A stretch of DNA of 21,011 nt, taken from contig JAZQOX010000028.1 in assembly GCA_045628105.1 (NCBI GenBank), forward strand, positions 1 to 21,011, written 5' to 3'. The translations under genes were made by a program, and so were the position numbers. The notes beneath the pieces were generated by a model. The model was not told the DNA's origin. It did not search any database and saw only the letters and a list, made by a program, of their open reading frames with translations. This document shows positions 16,272-21,011 of this stretch, in pieces (positions within the stretch are counted from its first letter, which is position 1; each line of letters starts with the position of its first letter). This stretch comes from UMGS1781 sp045628105. Lineage in GTDB: Bacteria; Bacillota; Clostridia; TANB77; CAG-508.

Positions 16272-16499
16272 TTAACTTATTCTCATTTCATATTCATTTA
16301 TCATATCAATTTTAAATCCTTTTTTCTTAACCTCTCTTATTAAGTAGTCTAATTTTGCTTTATGAGCCTTAATTTGATACAAATAATAGTCTATTAGTTC
16401 CCCTTCTGCTTGCTCATAATTTTTGCTTGCAACATTTAACTCTGCTTTTGTTTTAATAATACTTTTAACAAGTTCTACATCAATAGAATTCTTTTTCAT
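16272..16499 (-). CDS. YaaL/DUF2508-family small protein
   Basis: 75 residues, helical: VKSIIKTKAELNVASKNYEQ, then LIDYYLYQIKAHKAKLDYLI, and a basic end. Length, helix pattern and position just before bofA match YaaL/DUF2508 of Bacillus and Clostridium, whose function is unknown. GAGG precedes the ATG. A TATAAT-like box preceded by AATACA lies about 25 bases upstream, overlapping the divergent tRNA promoter region. It is probably co-transcribed with bofA. Confidence 0.75.
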   Translation of the reverse strand: MKKNSIDVELVKSIIKTKAELNVASKNYEQAEGELIDYYLYQIKAHKAKLDYLIREVKKKGFKIDMINEYEMRIS

Positions 16500-16557
16500 A
16501 CTTTTCTACCTCACAAATTCTATTATATGTATTTTTTTGGAAATTATTTAAATTTTG

Positions 16558-16586
16558 TTGATATTTAATTAAATTTAAGCTATAAT
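16558..16586 (+). promoter_or_regulatory. tRNA-Thr promoter
   Basis: TTGATA (16558-16563), 17-base spacer, TATAAT (16581-16586). The tRNA begins nine bases after the -10 box, so the 5' leader is almost nil. Confidence 0.8.
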
Positions 16587-16594
16587 ACGTTTAT

Positions 16595-16670
16595 GCCGTT
16601 ATAGCTCAGTTGGTAGAGCAACAGATTCGTAACCTGTAGGTCGGCGGTTCGATTCCGCCTTGCGGCTCCA
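16595..16670 (+). tRNA. tRNA-Thr (anticodon CGU)
   Basis: 76 bases with CCA encoded. D-stem GCTC/GAGC, loop AGTTGGTA; anticodon loop TTCGTAA (CGT at 34-36, reads ACG); T-arm GGCGG-TTCGATT-CCGCC; discriminator T. The acceptor stem GCCGTTA/TTGCGGC has one T-T mismatch and one G-T pair, and the anticodon stem closes with an A-C pair, so the fold is slightly weak but the tRNA is clear. Confidence 0.93.
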
Positions 16671-16707
16671 AAAGAAGTAGAACATCGGACTGATGTTCTA
16701 CTTCTTT
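16671..16707. terminator. Terminator shared by tRNA-Thr and the HTH gene
   Basis: Perfect 16-base arms AAAGAAGTAGAACATC / GATGTTCTACTTCTTT with a GGACT loop, directly after the CCA and nine bases from the convergent HTH stop. Confidence 0.9.
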
Positions 16708-16715
16708 ATATTTTA

Positions 16716-17124
16716 TTATCTTTCTGTTTCAATCTTATTTTTTTCTATTTCCCATTCTTTTATTTTCTGTATAATTTTTAGTTTTTGTTCATCATTTATT
16801 ACTTCAAATGTTTGTACTACTTTTATTGCATCTTCCGTATTTAAATTTCTTTTTTTCATTATTTGTAATACACAATTTGAAACTTTTGTAATATAGTCAT
16901 TTCCTTTTATAGAATCCTCTTTCCTTGAAACTTCTGCAGGTTTAATTTTGCGGTATGCATTCATAACTGAATGACAATCTAAATTTAATAATTCTCCAAT
17001 TTCGCGAAATGATAATCCTTCGTTTTCCCTTAAGTTTATTATTTGTTGTAATTCTTCCGGCGTATATGGAGACTTAACCCCCGGGATATTTTTACTCTTC
17101 TCAAACTCTTCCGTTCCGAAGCAT
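16716..17124 (-). pseudogene. C-terminal half of a multi-HTH regulator (frameshifted from 17101-17490)
   Basis: The frame is open from 17124 to 16716. It contains no ATG, GTG, TTG or CTG before the ATG at 16964, which lies within the recognition helix of an HTH. That HTH starts YTPEELQQIINLRE, then GLSFREIGELLNL. The N-terminal codons overlap the end of the upstream ORF. Removing one base near 17110-17124 fuses the two into one protein (...RLKKM-FGTEEFEKSK). The C-terminus is helical and charged (KLKIIQKIKEWEIEKNK). It is either a frameshift mutation, a sequencing error, or a gene decoded by frameshifting. Confidence 0.6.
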
Positions 17125-17490
17125 CTTTTTTAATCTTCTAGTTATTGTTTGTCGATCTCTTCCAAGCTGTTCTGCAATACTTTCTAAACTTAAACCAGCT
17201 TCTTTTCGTAATTCAAGTATTAATTTATCTTCATCGTTTGTTGGTTCCATTGGTGGTATATTTTCTACTTTCTTAAACATTGGTTTAGGTCTATTTTTTA
17301 TATTTTTTTTTGGTTTTTTACCTGTTTTTAATTTAAAATTTAAGTCAGCTAATCCTCTCTGTTCCAATATTTCCTTTATCTGTTTACTAACATTTCCGCG
17401 AAATGTTTTGCCCATTTTATTTCCTATTGTTTGATAATCGTATCCATATATTAATCTATATTTAAGTAATAAATTTTCATCCTCTATCAT
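17101..17490 (-). CDS. N-terminal half of a multi-HTH DNA-binding protein
   Basis: 129 residues. There are two helix-turn-helix-like segments: ENLLLKYRLIYGYDYQTIGN (about 4-40) and DEDKLILELRKEAGLSLESI continuing to GRDRQTITRRLKKML (about 85-125). They are joined by a basic Lys/Pro-rich linker (GKKPKKNIKNRPKPMFKK). A third HTH follows in another frame at 16716-17124. Repeated SANT/Myb-like or sigma-region-4-like HTHs suggest a DNA-binding protein. GAGGTGAT precedes the ATG. It is divergent from the four-gene island and shares its upstream region, so it may regulate that island (inference). Confidence 0.65.
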   Translation of the reverse strand: MIEDENLLLKYRLIYGYDYQTIGNKMGKTFRGNVSKQIKEILEQRGLADLNFKLKTGKKPKKNIKNRPKPMFKKVENIPPMEPTNDEDKLILELRKEAGLSLESIAEQLGRDRQTITRRLKKMLRNGRV

Positions 17491-17525
17491 TATAATATCA
17501 CCTCATTTTAAAAGTTCTTAATACA

Positions 17526-17555
17526 AGTATAAAATAAATTTGTCATTTTTGTCAA
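17526..17555 (-). promoter_or_regulatory. Promoter of the HTH gene
   Basis: Minus strand TTGACA (17550-17555), 18-base spacer, TATACT (17526-17531). Confidence 0.65.
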
Positions 17556-17579
17556 ATCTTATTCATTTTTTATTTGACA
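17550..17579. promoter_or_regulatory. Inverted repeat across divergent promoters
   Basis: TGTCAAAT (17550-17557) and ATTTGACA (17572-17579) form perfect 8-base arms over a 14-base spacer. Each arm contains the -35 box of one of the two divergent promoters, so one dimeric regulator could close both. Confidence 0.4.
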
Positions 17580-17602
17580 TTTTATGTAAATTGTGGTATA
17601 CT
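17574..17602 (+). promoter_or_regulatory. Promoter of island gene 1
   Basis: TTGACA (17574-17579), 17-base spacer, TATACT (17597-17602); leader of about 80 bases before the ATG at 17688. Confidence 0.75.
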
Positions 17603-17624
17603 TTAACAGTAATCTTTTTGATAC

Positions 17625-17678
17625 ATCCTCTACCCACGCATCTTAAGGATTTACAAAAAGAAATAATTTTTGGAGGAT
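17625..17678 (+). promoter_or_regulatory. Possible SD-sequestering leader, island gene 1
   Basis: ATCCTCTA (17625-17632) can pair over eight bases (one G-U) with TGGAGGAT (17671-17678), which is the gene's own Shine-Dalgarno sequence. The matching feature in island gene 2 uses different flanking bases. Confidence 0.4.
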
Positions 17679-17687
17679 TAGAAACCT

Positions 17688-18050
17688 ATGCACAATTTTG
17701 ATAAGGTAATTTACTGTGGTTTTACCTCAGTACGTCACCTCACTGAGGAAGCCATTTGTGGAAGAACGGTTGTTTTTACGGCAACCATTCCCCAAAACAC
17801 ACCAAAGGGAGACTTCCGTCTTTCCTACGATCTTGGCATTCGTCTTTACCCCGATGGCACAGACTGGCTTGTTGAAAGAGTGGAAAGCGAATTTTCGAAG
17901 CGCTTCGATACCTTGAATGATGCCAAGGATTGCGTAAAGGCTCTTGCGGGGTCTGAATTTGATACCCGCAAAGATGCTCCGATTTGCCATCCCATGTCCA
18001 CGACCACAGGCGAGGAAACGATGACTTTCAATCTCAGCGAGCTGAACTAA
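17688..18050 (+). CDS. Island gene 1, unknown small protein
   Basis: 120 residues, soluble, no signal or membrane segment, no recognised family. It is a clear paralogue of island gene 2: both carry CGF/CGY near the start, RxLTE, a Gly-Arg/Lys pair, YDLGI in the centre, FDxR, HP, GEET and a C-terminal LSE. It uses GC-rich codons (CTC, ACC, GCG, CGC) quite unlike AT-rich neighbours, suggesting transfer or a distinct expression class. Its promoter, leader, GGAGG site (11 bases from the ATG) and terminator form a self-contained unit. The mixed alpha/beta pattern gives no functional clue. Confidence 0.8.
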   Translation: MHNFDKVIYCGFTSVRHLTEEAICGRTVVFTATIPQNTPKGDFRLSYDLGIRLYPDGTDWLVERVESEFSKRFDTLNDAKDCVKALAGSEFDTRKDAPICHPMSTTTGEETMTFNLSELN

Positions 18051-18068
18051 TCAAGGTTTCATCATTTA

Positions 18069-18105
18069 GAGGTCAGTCATATTTTTTGACTGGCCTCTTT
18101 CTTTA
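18069..18105 (+). terminator. Terminator of island gene 1
   Basis: GAGGTCAGTCA / TGACTGGCCTC arms (one mismatch) followed by TTTCTTT. Confidence 0.85.
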
Positions 18106-18110
18106 TGTAT

Positions 18111-18139
18111 TTGACTTGTTTAATTATTTATGATATTAT
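18111..18139 (+). promoter_or_regulatory. Promoter of island gene 2
   Basis: TTGACT (18111-18116), 17-base spacer, TATTAT (18134-18139), starting right after the preceding terminator. Confidence 0.7.
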
Positions 18140-18154
18140 TTAAATGATTTTTTT

Positions 18155-18227
18155 GTTTTATTTCCTCGTTTTGCACCATGGAATAACAACTCAAGAAATC
18201 AAAATTATTTTTTGGAGGAAAAAAAAC
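18155..18227 (+). promoter_or_regulatory. Possible SD-sequestering leader, island gene 2
   Basis: GTTTTATTTCCTC (18155-18167) pairs at 12 of 13 positions with GAGGAAAAAAAAC (18215-18227), which covers the Shine-Dalgarno and reaches the base before ATG-minus-one. A mini-ORF (ATG GAA TAA, 18178-18186) sits in the loop. Confidence 0.45.
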
Positions 18228-18228
18228 A

Positions 18229-18624
18229 ATGGCTAAAAAAATTCAGGAGGATACTTCCTTCTGTGGCTACAACGCTCTCCGTTTTTTGACGGAAAACGAA
18301 GCCTTCGGAAAGCGAATTGAGGTTACAACCTCATTCGTAGAGGAGGAAAAAGATGGCTCCTTCTCCAGCATATGGAGAATCTATGACTTGGGCATTGAGC
18401 TTAAGCATGTCTTTGCTTCGCAGATGCCTTGGCAAATCACCATTAGAACTAGAAACTGTCCGGTTTGCGTTTACTTTGGGAAGTTCGAAGACGCAATCAA
18501 CTATCTTCTTACTCTCAAGGAATCTAAGTTTGATGAGAGAAATGCGTCCTACTCTAATCGTTCCACACTTCATCCCAATCAAGGCGAGGAAACGAAGGAG
18601 ATTTTCCTCAGCGAAATTTCCTAA
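18229..18624 (+). CDS. Island gene 2, unknown small protein, paralogue of gene 1
   Basis: 131 residues, soluble, unrecognised. Shared with island gene 1 in the same order: CGYNALRFLTE, GKR, IYDLGIEL, FDER, LHPNQGEET and a final LSEIS. Gene 2 has extra residues between YDLGI and FDxR, including NCPVCVYFG with a C-x2-C that gene 1 lacks. GGAGG lies 11 bases before the ATG. It has its own promoter and terminator, and GC-richer codons than neighbouring housekeeping genes. Probably a duplicate that diverged, as the leaders have similar layout but changed sequence. No function can be stated. Confidence 0.8.
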   Translation: MAKKIQEDTSFCGYNALRFLTENEAFGKRIEVTTSFVEEEKDGSFSSIWRIYDLGIELKHVFASQMPWQITIRTRNCPVCVYFGKFEDAINYLLTLKESKFDERNASYSNRSTLHPNQGEETKEIFLSEIS

Positions 18625-18637
18625 GTTAAGCCATTCT

Positions 18638-18674
18638 GAACCAGTCACAAATAGTGACTGGTTCTTCTTTTTTT
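18638..18674 (+). terminator. Terminator of island gene 2
   Basis: Perfect 11-base arms GAACCAGTCAC / GTGACTGGTTC, loop AAATA, tail TTCTTTTTTT. Confidence 0.92.
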
Positions 18675-18694
18675 GACAAATTTCGAGTTTTTTC

Positions 18695-18724
18695 TTTACA
18701 TTTATGGAAACATAATGTTATAAT
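18695..18724 (+). promoter_or_regulatory. Promoter of island gene 3
   Basis: TTTACA (18695-18700), 18-base spacer, TATAAT (18719-18724). Confidence 0.7.
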
Positions 18725-18734
18725 TAAATTGTAA

Positions 18735-18751
18735 ATTTCGTTTATCGAAGT
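18735..18751 (+). promoter_or_regulatory. 5'-end leader hairpin, island gene 3
   Basis: ATTTCG-TTTAT-CGAAGT, six pairs (one G-U) around a five-base loop, a few bases from the expected transcript start. It is similar in shape and core (TTCG/CGAA) to the hairpin in the leader of gene 4. Confidence 0.4.
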
Positions 18752-18774
18752 AATTTCAGTAAAGGAGTTCAATC

Positions 18775-19152
18775 ATGACAATCAATACCGGAAGAGGAAT
18801 TCCATTTGATCAAAAGTATATGGAATTGGGTACTCTTGGAATAATTGTTTCAAGAGTGCAAGGAGAATTTCTTCACAATCTTGAAGAAGCACGGCCAAAC
18901 GATTTTCTTCATATTTTGAAGTGTGTTCACTCTGCATTTGATCGTGGTATTCTTGACAAAACGTATCCCACCCAAGTTACTCTTTATTACAAAAAGAATA
19001 ACGAGTTTTGTCTCCTGACCGAAGCTATCGACTTTTCCGAAAAAGTAATTTCTGTCAACTCTACTGGCACCGTTCCTTCTATTGATGATGATACCGAAGA
19101 TATCATCAATAACGTTTTTGTCTACATCAAAAATTCCTCTGAAAACATTTAG
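18775..19152 (+). CDS. Island gene 3, unknown small protein
   Basis: 125 residues, soluble, unrecognised. An N-terminal helical half (LGTLGIIVSRVQGEFLHNLE, then ILKCVHSAFDRGIL) is followed by a beta-rich half with TQVTLYYKKNNEF and AIDFSEKVISVNS, and a C-terminus NNVFVYIKNSS. The second half is weakly similar to island gene 4 (IDF...I.V, then a D-rich stretch, then N-x-VFV), suggesting distant paralogy. AAAGGAG lies eight bases before the ATG. Own promoter and terminator. Codon use is intermediate, less GC-rich than gene 1. No catalytic motif or metal site is evident. Confidence 0.75.
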   Translation: MTINTGRGIPFDQKYMELGTLGIIVSRVQGEFLHNLEEARPNDFLHILKCVHSAFDRGILDKTYPTQVTLYYKKNNEFCLLTEAIDFSEKVISVNSTGTVPSIDDDTEDIINNVFVYIKNSSENI

Positions 19153-19160
19153 TAACATCC

Positions 19161-19204
19161 GGCTTCCCTTATGTTAATTCATCTGGGGAAGCTTCTATTT
19201 TATG
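19161..19204 (+). terminator. Terminator of island gene 3
   Basis: GCTTCCC (19162-19168) and GGGAAGC (19186-19192) arms over a 17-base loop, then TTCTATTTT. Confidence 0.65.
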
Positions 19205-19210
19205 TAAAAT

Positions 19211-19239
19211 TTGCATTTTATGCTATAAAATGCTATAAT
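19211..19239 (+). promoter_or_regulatory. Promoter of island gene 4
   Basis: TTGCAT (19211-19216), 17-base spacer, TATAAT (19234-19239). The same -35 hexamer, TGC-TATAAT ending and spacing recur in the promoter at 20903-20931. Confidence 0.75.
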
Positions 19240-19246
19240 TAATATA

Positions 19247-19269
19247 GATTTCGGGATTTGCTCGAATTC
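19247..19269 (+). promoter_or_regulatory. 5'-end leader hairpin, island gene 4
   Basis: GATTTCGGG-ATTTG-CTCGAATTC: nine arm positions, one T-T mismatch, one G-U, five-base loop, placed at the expected first bases of the mRNA. Such 5' hairpins commonly protect mRNA from decay. Confidence 0.45.
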
Positions 19270-19293
19270 AATAAAAAAAGGAGTTTAAACATC

Positions 19294-19620
19294 ATGAAAA
19301 ACATCGTGTTTATTACCGATGATCTCGTATGTGAAATGTCACAGGAAGCCATTTGTAAGACTTTGATGTCCGAATATCCTGATATCTGGAAAGATATCGT
19401 TGCTGTCAGCTCTTACTCCAATATCGATGCAAGATACGTTACCTGCATCAACCTTCTCGAAAGAGATAAGAGCGGTAACGTTCATGTAATGCAACGAAAC
19501 GATATCGACTTTAATCTTAGCATGATTAAAGTCGATACGGATACCCAGATGGAGTTTGACATTTCTTCAGGGCTTCTCAACACCGTCTTCGTGACGGTGG
19601 ATCCCAACGTCCAAGTCTAA
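19294..19620 (+). CDS. Island gene 4, unknown small protein
   Basis: 108 residues from ATG 19294, preferred over an upstream TTG at 19258 because AAAGGAG lies just before it and the TTG falls in the leader hairpin. Sequence: MKNIVFITDDLVCEMSQEAI, then a helical stretch, ARYVTCINLLERDKSGNVHV, NDIDFNLSMIKVDTD and LLNTVFVTVDPNV. Soluble, unrecognised; its second half aligns loosely with island gene 3. GC-richer codons (CTC, ATC, GTC) contrast with queA next door. Own promoter, leader hairpin and strong terminator. It is the last cassette of the island and convergent with queA. Confidence 0.78.
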   Translation: MKNIVFITDDLVCEMSQEAICKTLMSEYPDIWKDIVAVSSYSNIDARYVTCINLLERDKSGNVHVMQRNDIDFNLSMIKVDTDTQMEFDISSGLLNTVFVTVDPNVQV

Positions 19621-19629
19621 GACTTCTTT

Positions 19630-19672
19630 CCCCCGTTCTTCACACAACTGTGTTGAACGGGGGATTTCCTTA
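19630..19672 (+). terminator. Terminator of island gene 4
   Basis: CCCCCGTTC / GAACGGGGG perfect outer arms with inner CACA/TGTG pairing, tail ATTTCCTT. It ends on the queA stop codon; the minus side has no T run, so it mainly serves gene 4. Confidence 0.8.
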
Positions 19673-20701
19673 TAATATTAACATTGCATCTCCAAAGCTA
19701 AAGAATCTATATTTTTCTTCTACTGCTTTATTATATGCATCCATTATAAATTCTTTTCCTGCCAAGCTTGAAACAAGCATTATAAGTGTTGATTCTGGCA
19801 AATGGAAGTTTGTTATTAATCTATCTATACATTTAAACTTATATCCTGGATAAATAAATATACTTGTATCCGCTTCTGTTTCTTTTACCTCACCATTTTC
19901 ATCCGCAACTGATTCTAATACCCTACATGACGTTGTACCAACTGCAATTATTCTATGTCCCTCTCTTTTGGCCTTATTTATTTTATCTGCATCTTCTTGT
20001 TTAATATAAAAATGTTCTGTGTGCATTTTATGTTCTTCAATATTTTCTACTTTAACTGGTCTAAATGTTCCAATTCCAACATGTAATGTAACATTTGCAA
20101 TTTGTACACCCTTTGCTTCTATTTGTTTTAGTAAATCTTCCGTAAAGTGTAATCCAGCAGTTGGAGCTGCTGCTGATCCTTCATATTTTGCATATACAGT
20201 TTGGTATCTATCCTTTTCTTTTAATCTTTCTGTTATATATGGTGGTAAAGGCATAAGTCCTATTTGATCTAATATTTCATTAAAAATGCCTTCATATTCA
20301 AAGTGTACTTTTCTATCACCATTTTCTAATACTTCTAGAATTTCTGCTTTTAATAAACCATCTCCAAATTCTACTTTAGTTCCTGCTCTTAATTTTTTTC
20401 CTGGTCTTACCATTACTTCCCATTCATTATTTTCAAGTTGTTTTAATAATAAAAATTCAACTACTTTTTGAGATTCTTTTCCTATTATTTTTCCATATAG
20501 TCTTGCTGGTATGACTTTTGTATTATTTCTAACCAAGCAATCTCCGGGTTCTAAATACTCTAAAACATCTTTAAATGTTTTATGTTCAATTTCCTTTGTA
20601 TCTTTATGCAATACCATTAGTCTTGATTCATCTCTCTTTTCTAATGGGTGTTGAGCAATTAATTCTTTTGGTAAATCATAATTAAAATCTGATACTTTCA
20701 T
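19670..20701 (-). CDS. queA: tRNA preQ1-34 S-adenosylmethionine ribosyltransferase-isomerase
   Basis: 343 residues, normal length. It moves the ribosyl group of S-adenosylmethionine to preQ1 at position 34 of tRNA, giving epoxyqueuosine. The motifs are YDLPKELIAQHPLEKRDESR at the start, then VRNNTKVIPARL, GLMPLPPYI, AAAPTAGLHFT, HVGIGTFRPV, VGTTSCRVLES and TNFHLPESTLIMLVSS. The ATG at 20701 is chosen from the MKVSDF family start and AAAGGAAG; an in-frame extension to 20791 runs through repeat DNA and is spurious. No other queuosine gene is in the window. The transcript has a leader of about 140 bases containing the tandem repeat. Confidence 0.96.
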   Translation of the reverse strand: MKVSDFNYDLPKELIAQHPLEKRDESRLMVLHKDTKEIEHKTFKDVLEYLEPGDCLVRNNTKVIPARLYGKIIGKESQKVVEFLLLKQLENNEWEVMVRPGKKLRAGTKVEFGDGLLKAEILEVLENGDRKVHFEYEGIFNEILDQIGLMPLPPYITERLKEKDRYQTVYAKYEGSAAAPTAGLHFTEDLLKQIEAKGVQIANVTLHVGIGTFRPVKVENIEEHKMHTEHFYIKQEDADKINKAKREGHRIIAVGTTSCRVLESVADENGEVKETEADTSIFIYPGYKFKCIDRLITNFHLPESTLIMLVSSLAGKEFIMDAYNKAVEEKYRFFSFGDAMLIL

Positions 20702-20732
20702 TTTACTTCCTTTCATCCAATGACACCAAACA

Positions 20733-20843
20733 AGTCCGTCCCCATCTGTTTCATTTTTGACACACTTTGAGTCCGTCCCCATCTGTGTCAAAAATGGGAC
20801 AAATTGAGTCCGTCCCCAAATGTGTCACACTTTCATAACTCGA
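20733..20843. repeat. Three tandem 37-base repeats in the queA leader
   Basis: AGTCCGTCCCC begins at 20733, 20770 and 20807, an exact 37-base period. The remainder of each unit varies. The variable part of unit 1 (TGTTTCATTTTTGACACA) is nearly the reverse complement of that of unit 2 (TGTGTCAAAAATGGGACA). On the minus strand the core reads GGGGACGGACT, a motif common in dispersed clostridial repeats. Confidence 0.8.
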
Positions 20844-20846
20844 TAT

Positions 20847-20875
20847 ATTATACTAGAAAATAAGACAAAAATCAA
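20847..20875 (-). promoter_or_regulatory. queA promoter
   Basis: Minus strand TTGATT (20870-20875), 17-base spacer, TATAAT (20847-20852). Confidence 0.7.
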
Positions 20876-20900
20876 CATAATTTCGAATATAATTATGTTG
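20873..20900. promoter_or_regulatory. Inverted repeat between divergent promoters
   Basis: Perfect 10-base arms CAACATAATT and AATTATGTTG around TCGAATAT. It overlaps the queA -35 box and abuts the rightward -35 box at 20903: a possible shared operator, or simply a cruciform-prone spacer. Confidence 0.45.
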
Positions 20901-20902
20901 AT

Positions 20903-20931
20903 TTGCATATTCTATGTAAAAATGCTATAAT
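20903..20931 (+). promoter_or_regulatory. Rightward promoter of an unseen gene or RNA
   Basis: TTGCAT (20903-20908), 17-base spacer, TATAAT (20926-20931). The transcript would start near 20938, carries a GTTGA-TTTTT-TCAAC hairpin (20939-20953), and runs off the window with no ORF start seen by 21011. Confidence 0.75.
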
Positions 20932-21011
20932 ATGTGCAGTTGATTTTTTCAACCAAAATTTATAGCTACTTAAATGTGGCAGAAAGCACTCAAATACTGA
21001 GTGTCGTGAGG

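Noticed and set aside
16595..16670. tRNA-Thr as the integration site of the island
   Set aside because: No second copy of the tRNA 3' end was found near either island border, and the HTH gene and terminator lie between.
17727..18031. Minus-strand ORFs of 60-87 codons opposite island gene 1, and similar ones opposite genes 2 and 3
   Set aside because: No ribosome site or promoter of their own. They are by-products of the GC-richer coding strand; the plus frames have paralogy, ribosome sites and terminators.
20702..20791. N-terminal extension of QueA
   Set aside because: The extra 30 codons run through tandem repeats. The family start MKVSDF with a ribosome site is at 20701.
20733..20843. Possible CRISPR array (37-base period)
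   Set aside because: Only three units. Just an 11-base core is constant, and the variable parts are inverted copies of one another rather than unique spacers. No cas gene is present.

Overview
The window looks like a chromosomal segment of an AT-rich, endospore-lineage Clostridia-type Firmicute. Reasons: low G+C, strong AGGAGG ribosome binding sites, SpoVT and BofA sporulation genes, a YaaL/DUF2508-bofA pair as in Bacillus, and sigma-A promoters of the TTGACA-17-TATAAT kind. The genus cannot be fixed by eye.

Layout, left to right. 1-2240: feoB (cut by the window edge) and feoA, iron(II) uptake, transcribed leftward from a promoter bracketed by two palindromes. 2243-3936: a two-gene surface operon, a small membrane-anchored Pro/Asn-rich protein and a beta-helix protein. 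4084-8555: a decayed accessory zone with a frameshifted relaxase tail, a frameshifted TrmA/RlmD-family methyltransferase, two RhuM-family remnants, and a pilin-like anchored protein whose C-terminus has the composition of a diversity-generating-retroelement variable region but carries a frameshift. 8678-10039: an intact RlmCD-type methyltransferase containing an in-frame GC-rich palindromic repeat. 10241-10366: a tiny Cys-rich membrane protein. 10491-13270: alaS (compact form), a lipoprotein and a HIT hydrolase. 13364-13512: an independently transcribed structured RNA. 13617-16499: spoVT, a ylbF-family gene, a GT4 glycosyltransferase, bofA and a DUF2508 gene. 16595: tRNA-Thr(CGU). 16716-17490: a multi-HTH regulator split by a frameshift. 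17574-19672: an island of four monocistronic small genes with GC-richer codon use. 19670-20701: queA, with tandem repeats in its leader. 20903 to the end: a rightward promoter and the first part of an unidentified transcript.

Functionally, feoAB is iron uptake. alaS, queA, rlmCD and the tRNA are translation and RNA modification. spoVT, bofA and perhaps the Cys-rich peptide are sporulation. ylbF probably modulates mRNA processing. The best candidate for something undescribed is the 17.5-19.7 kb island. It has four cassettes, each with its own promoter, leader, ORF and terminator, forming two likely paralogous pairs. The first pair has leaders that can pair with their own Shine-Dalgarno sequences through different but compensating bases; the second pair has 5'-end hairpins. 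A divergent multi-HTH gene shares its upstream region. The second candidate is the variable-lectin-like protein at 6.4-7.4 kb.
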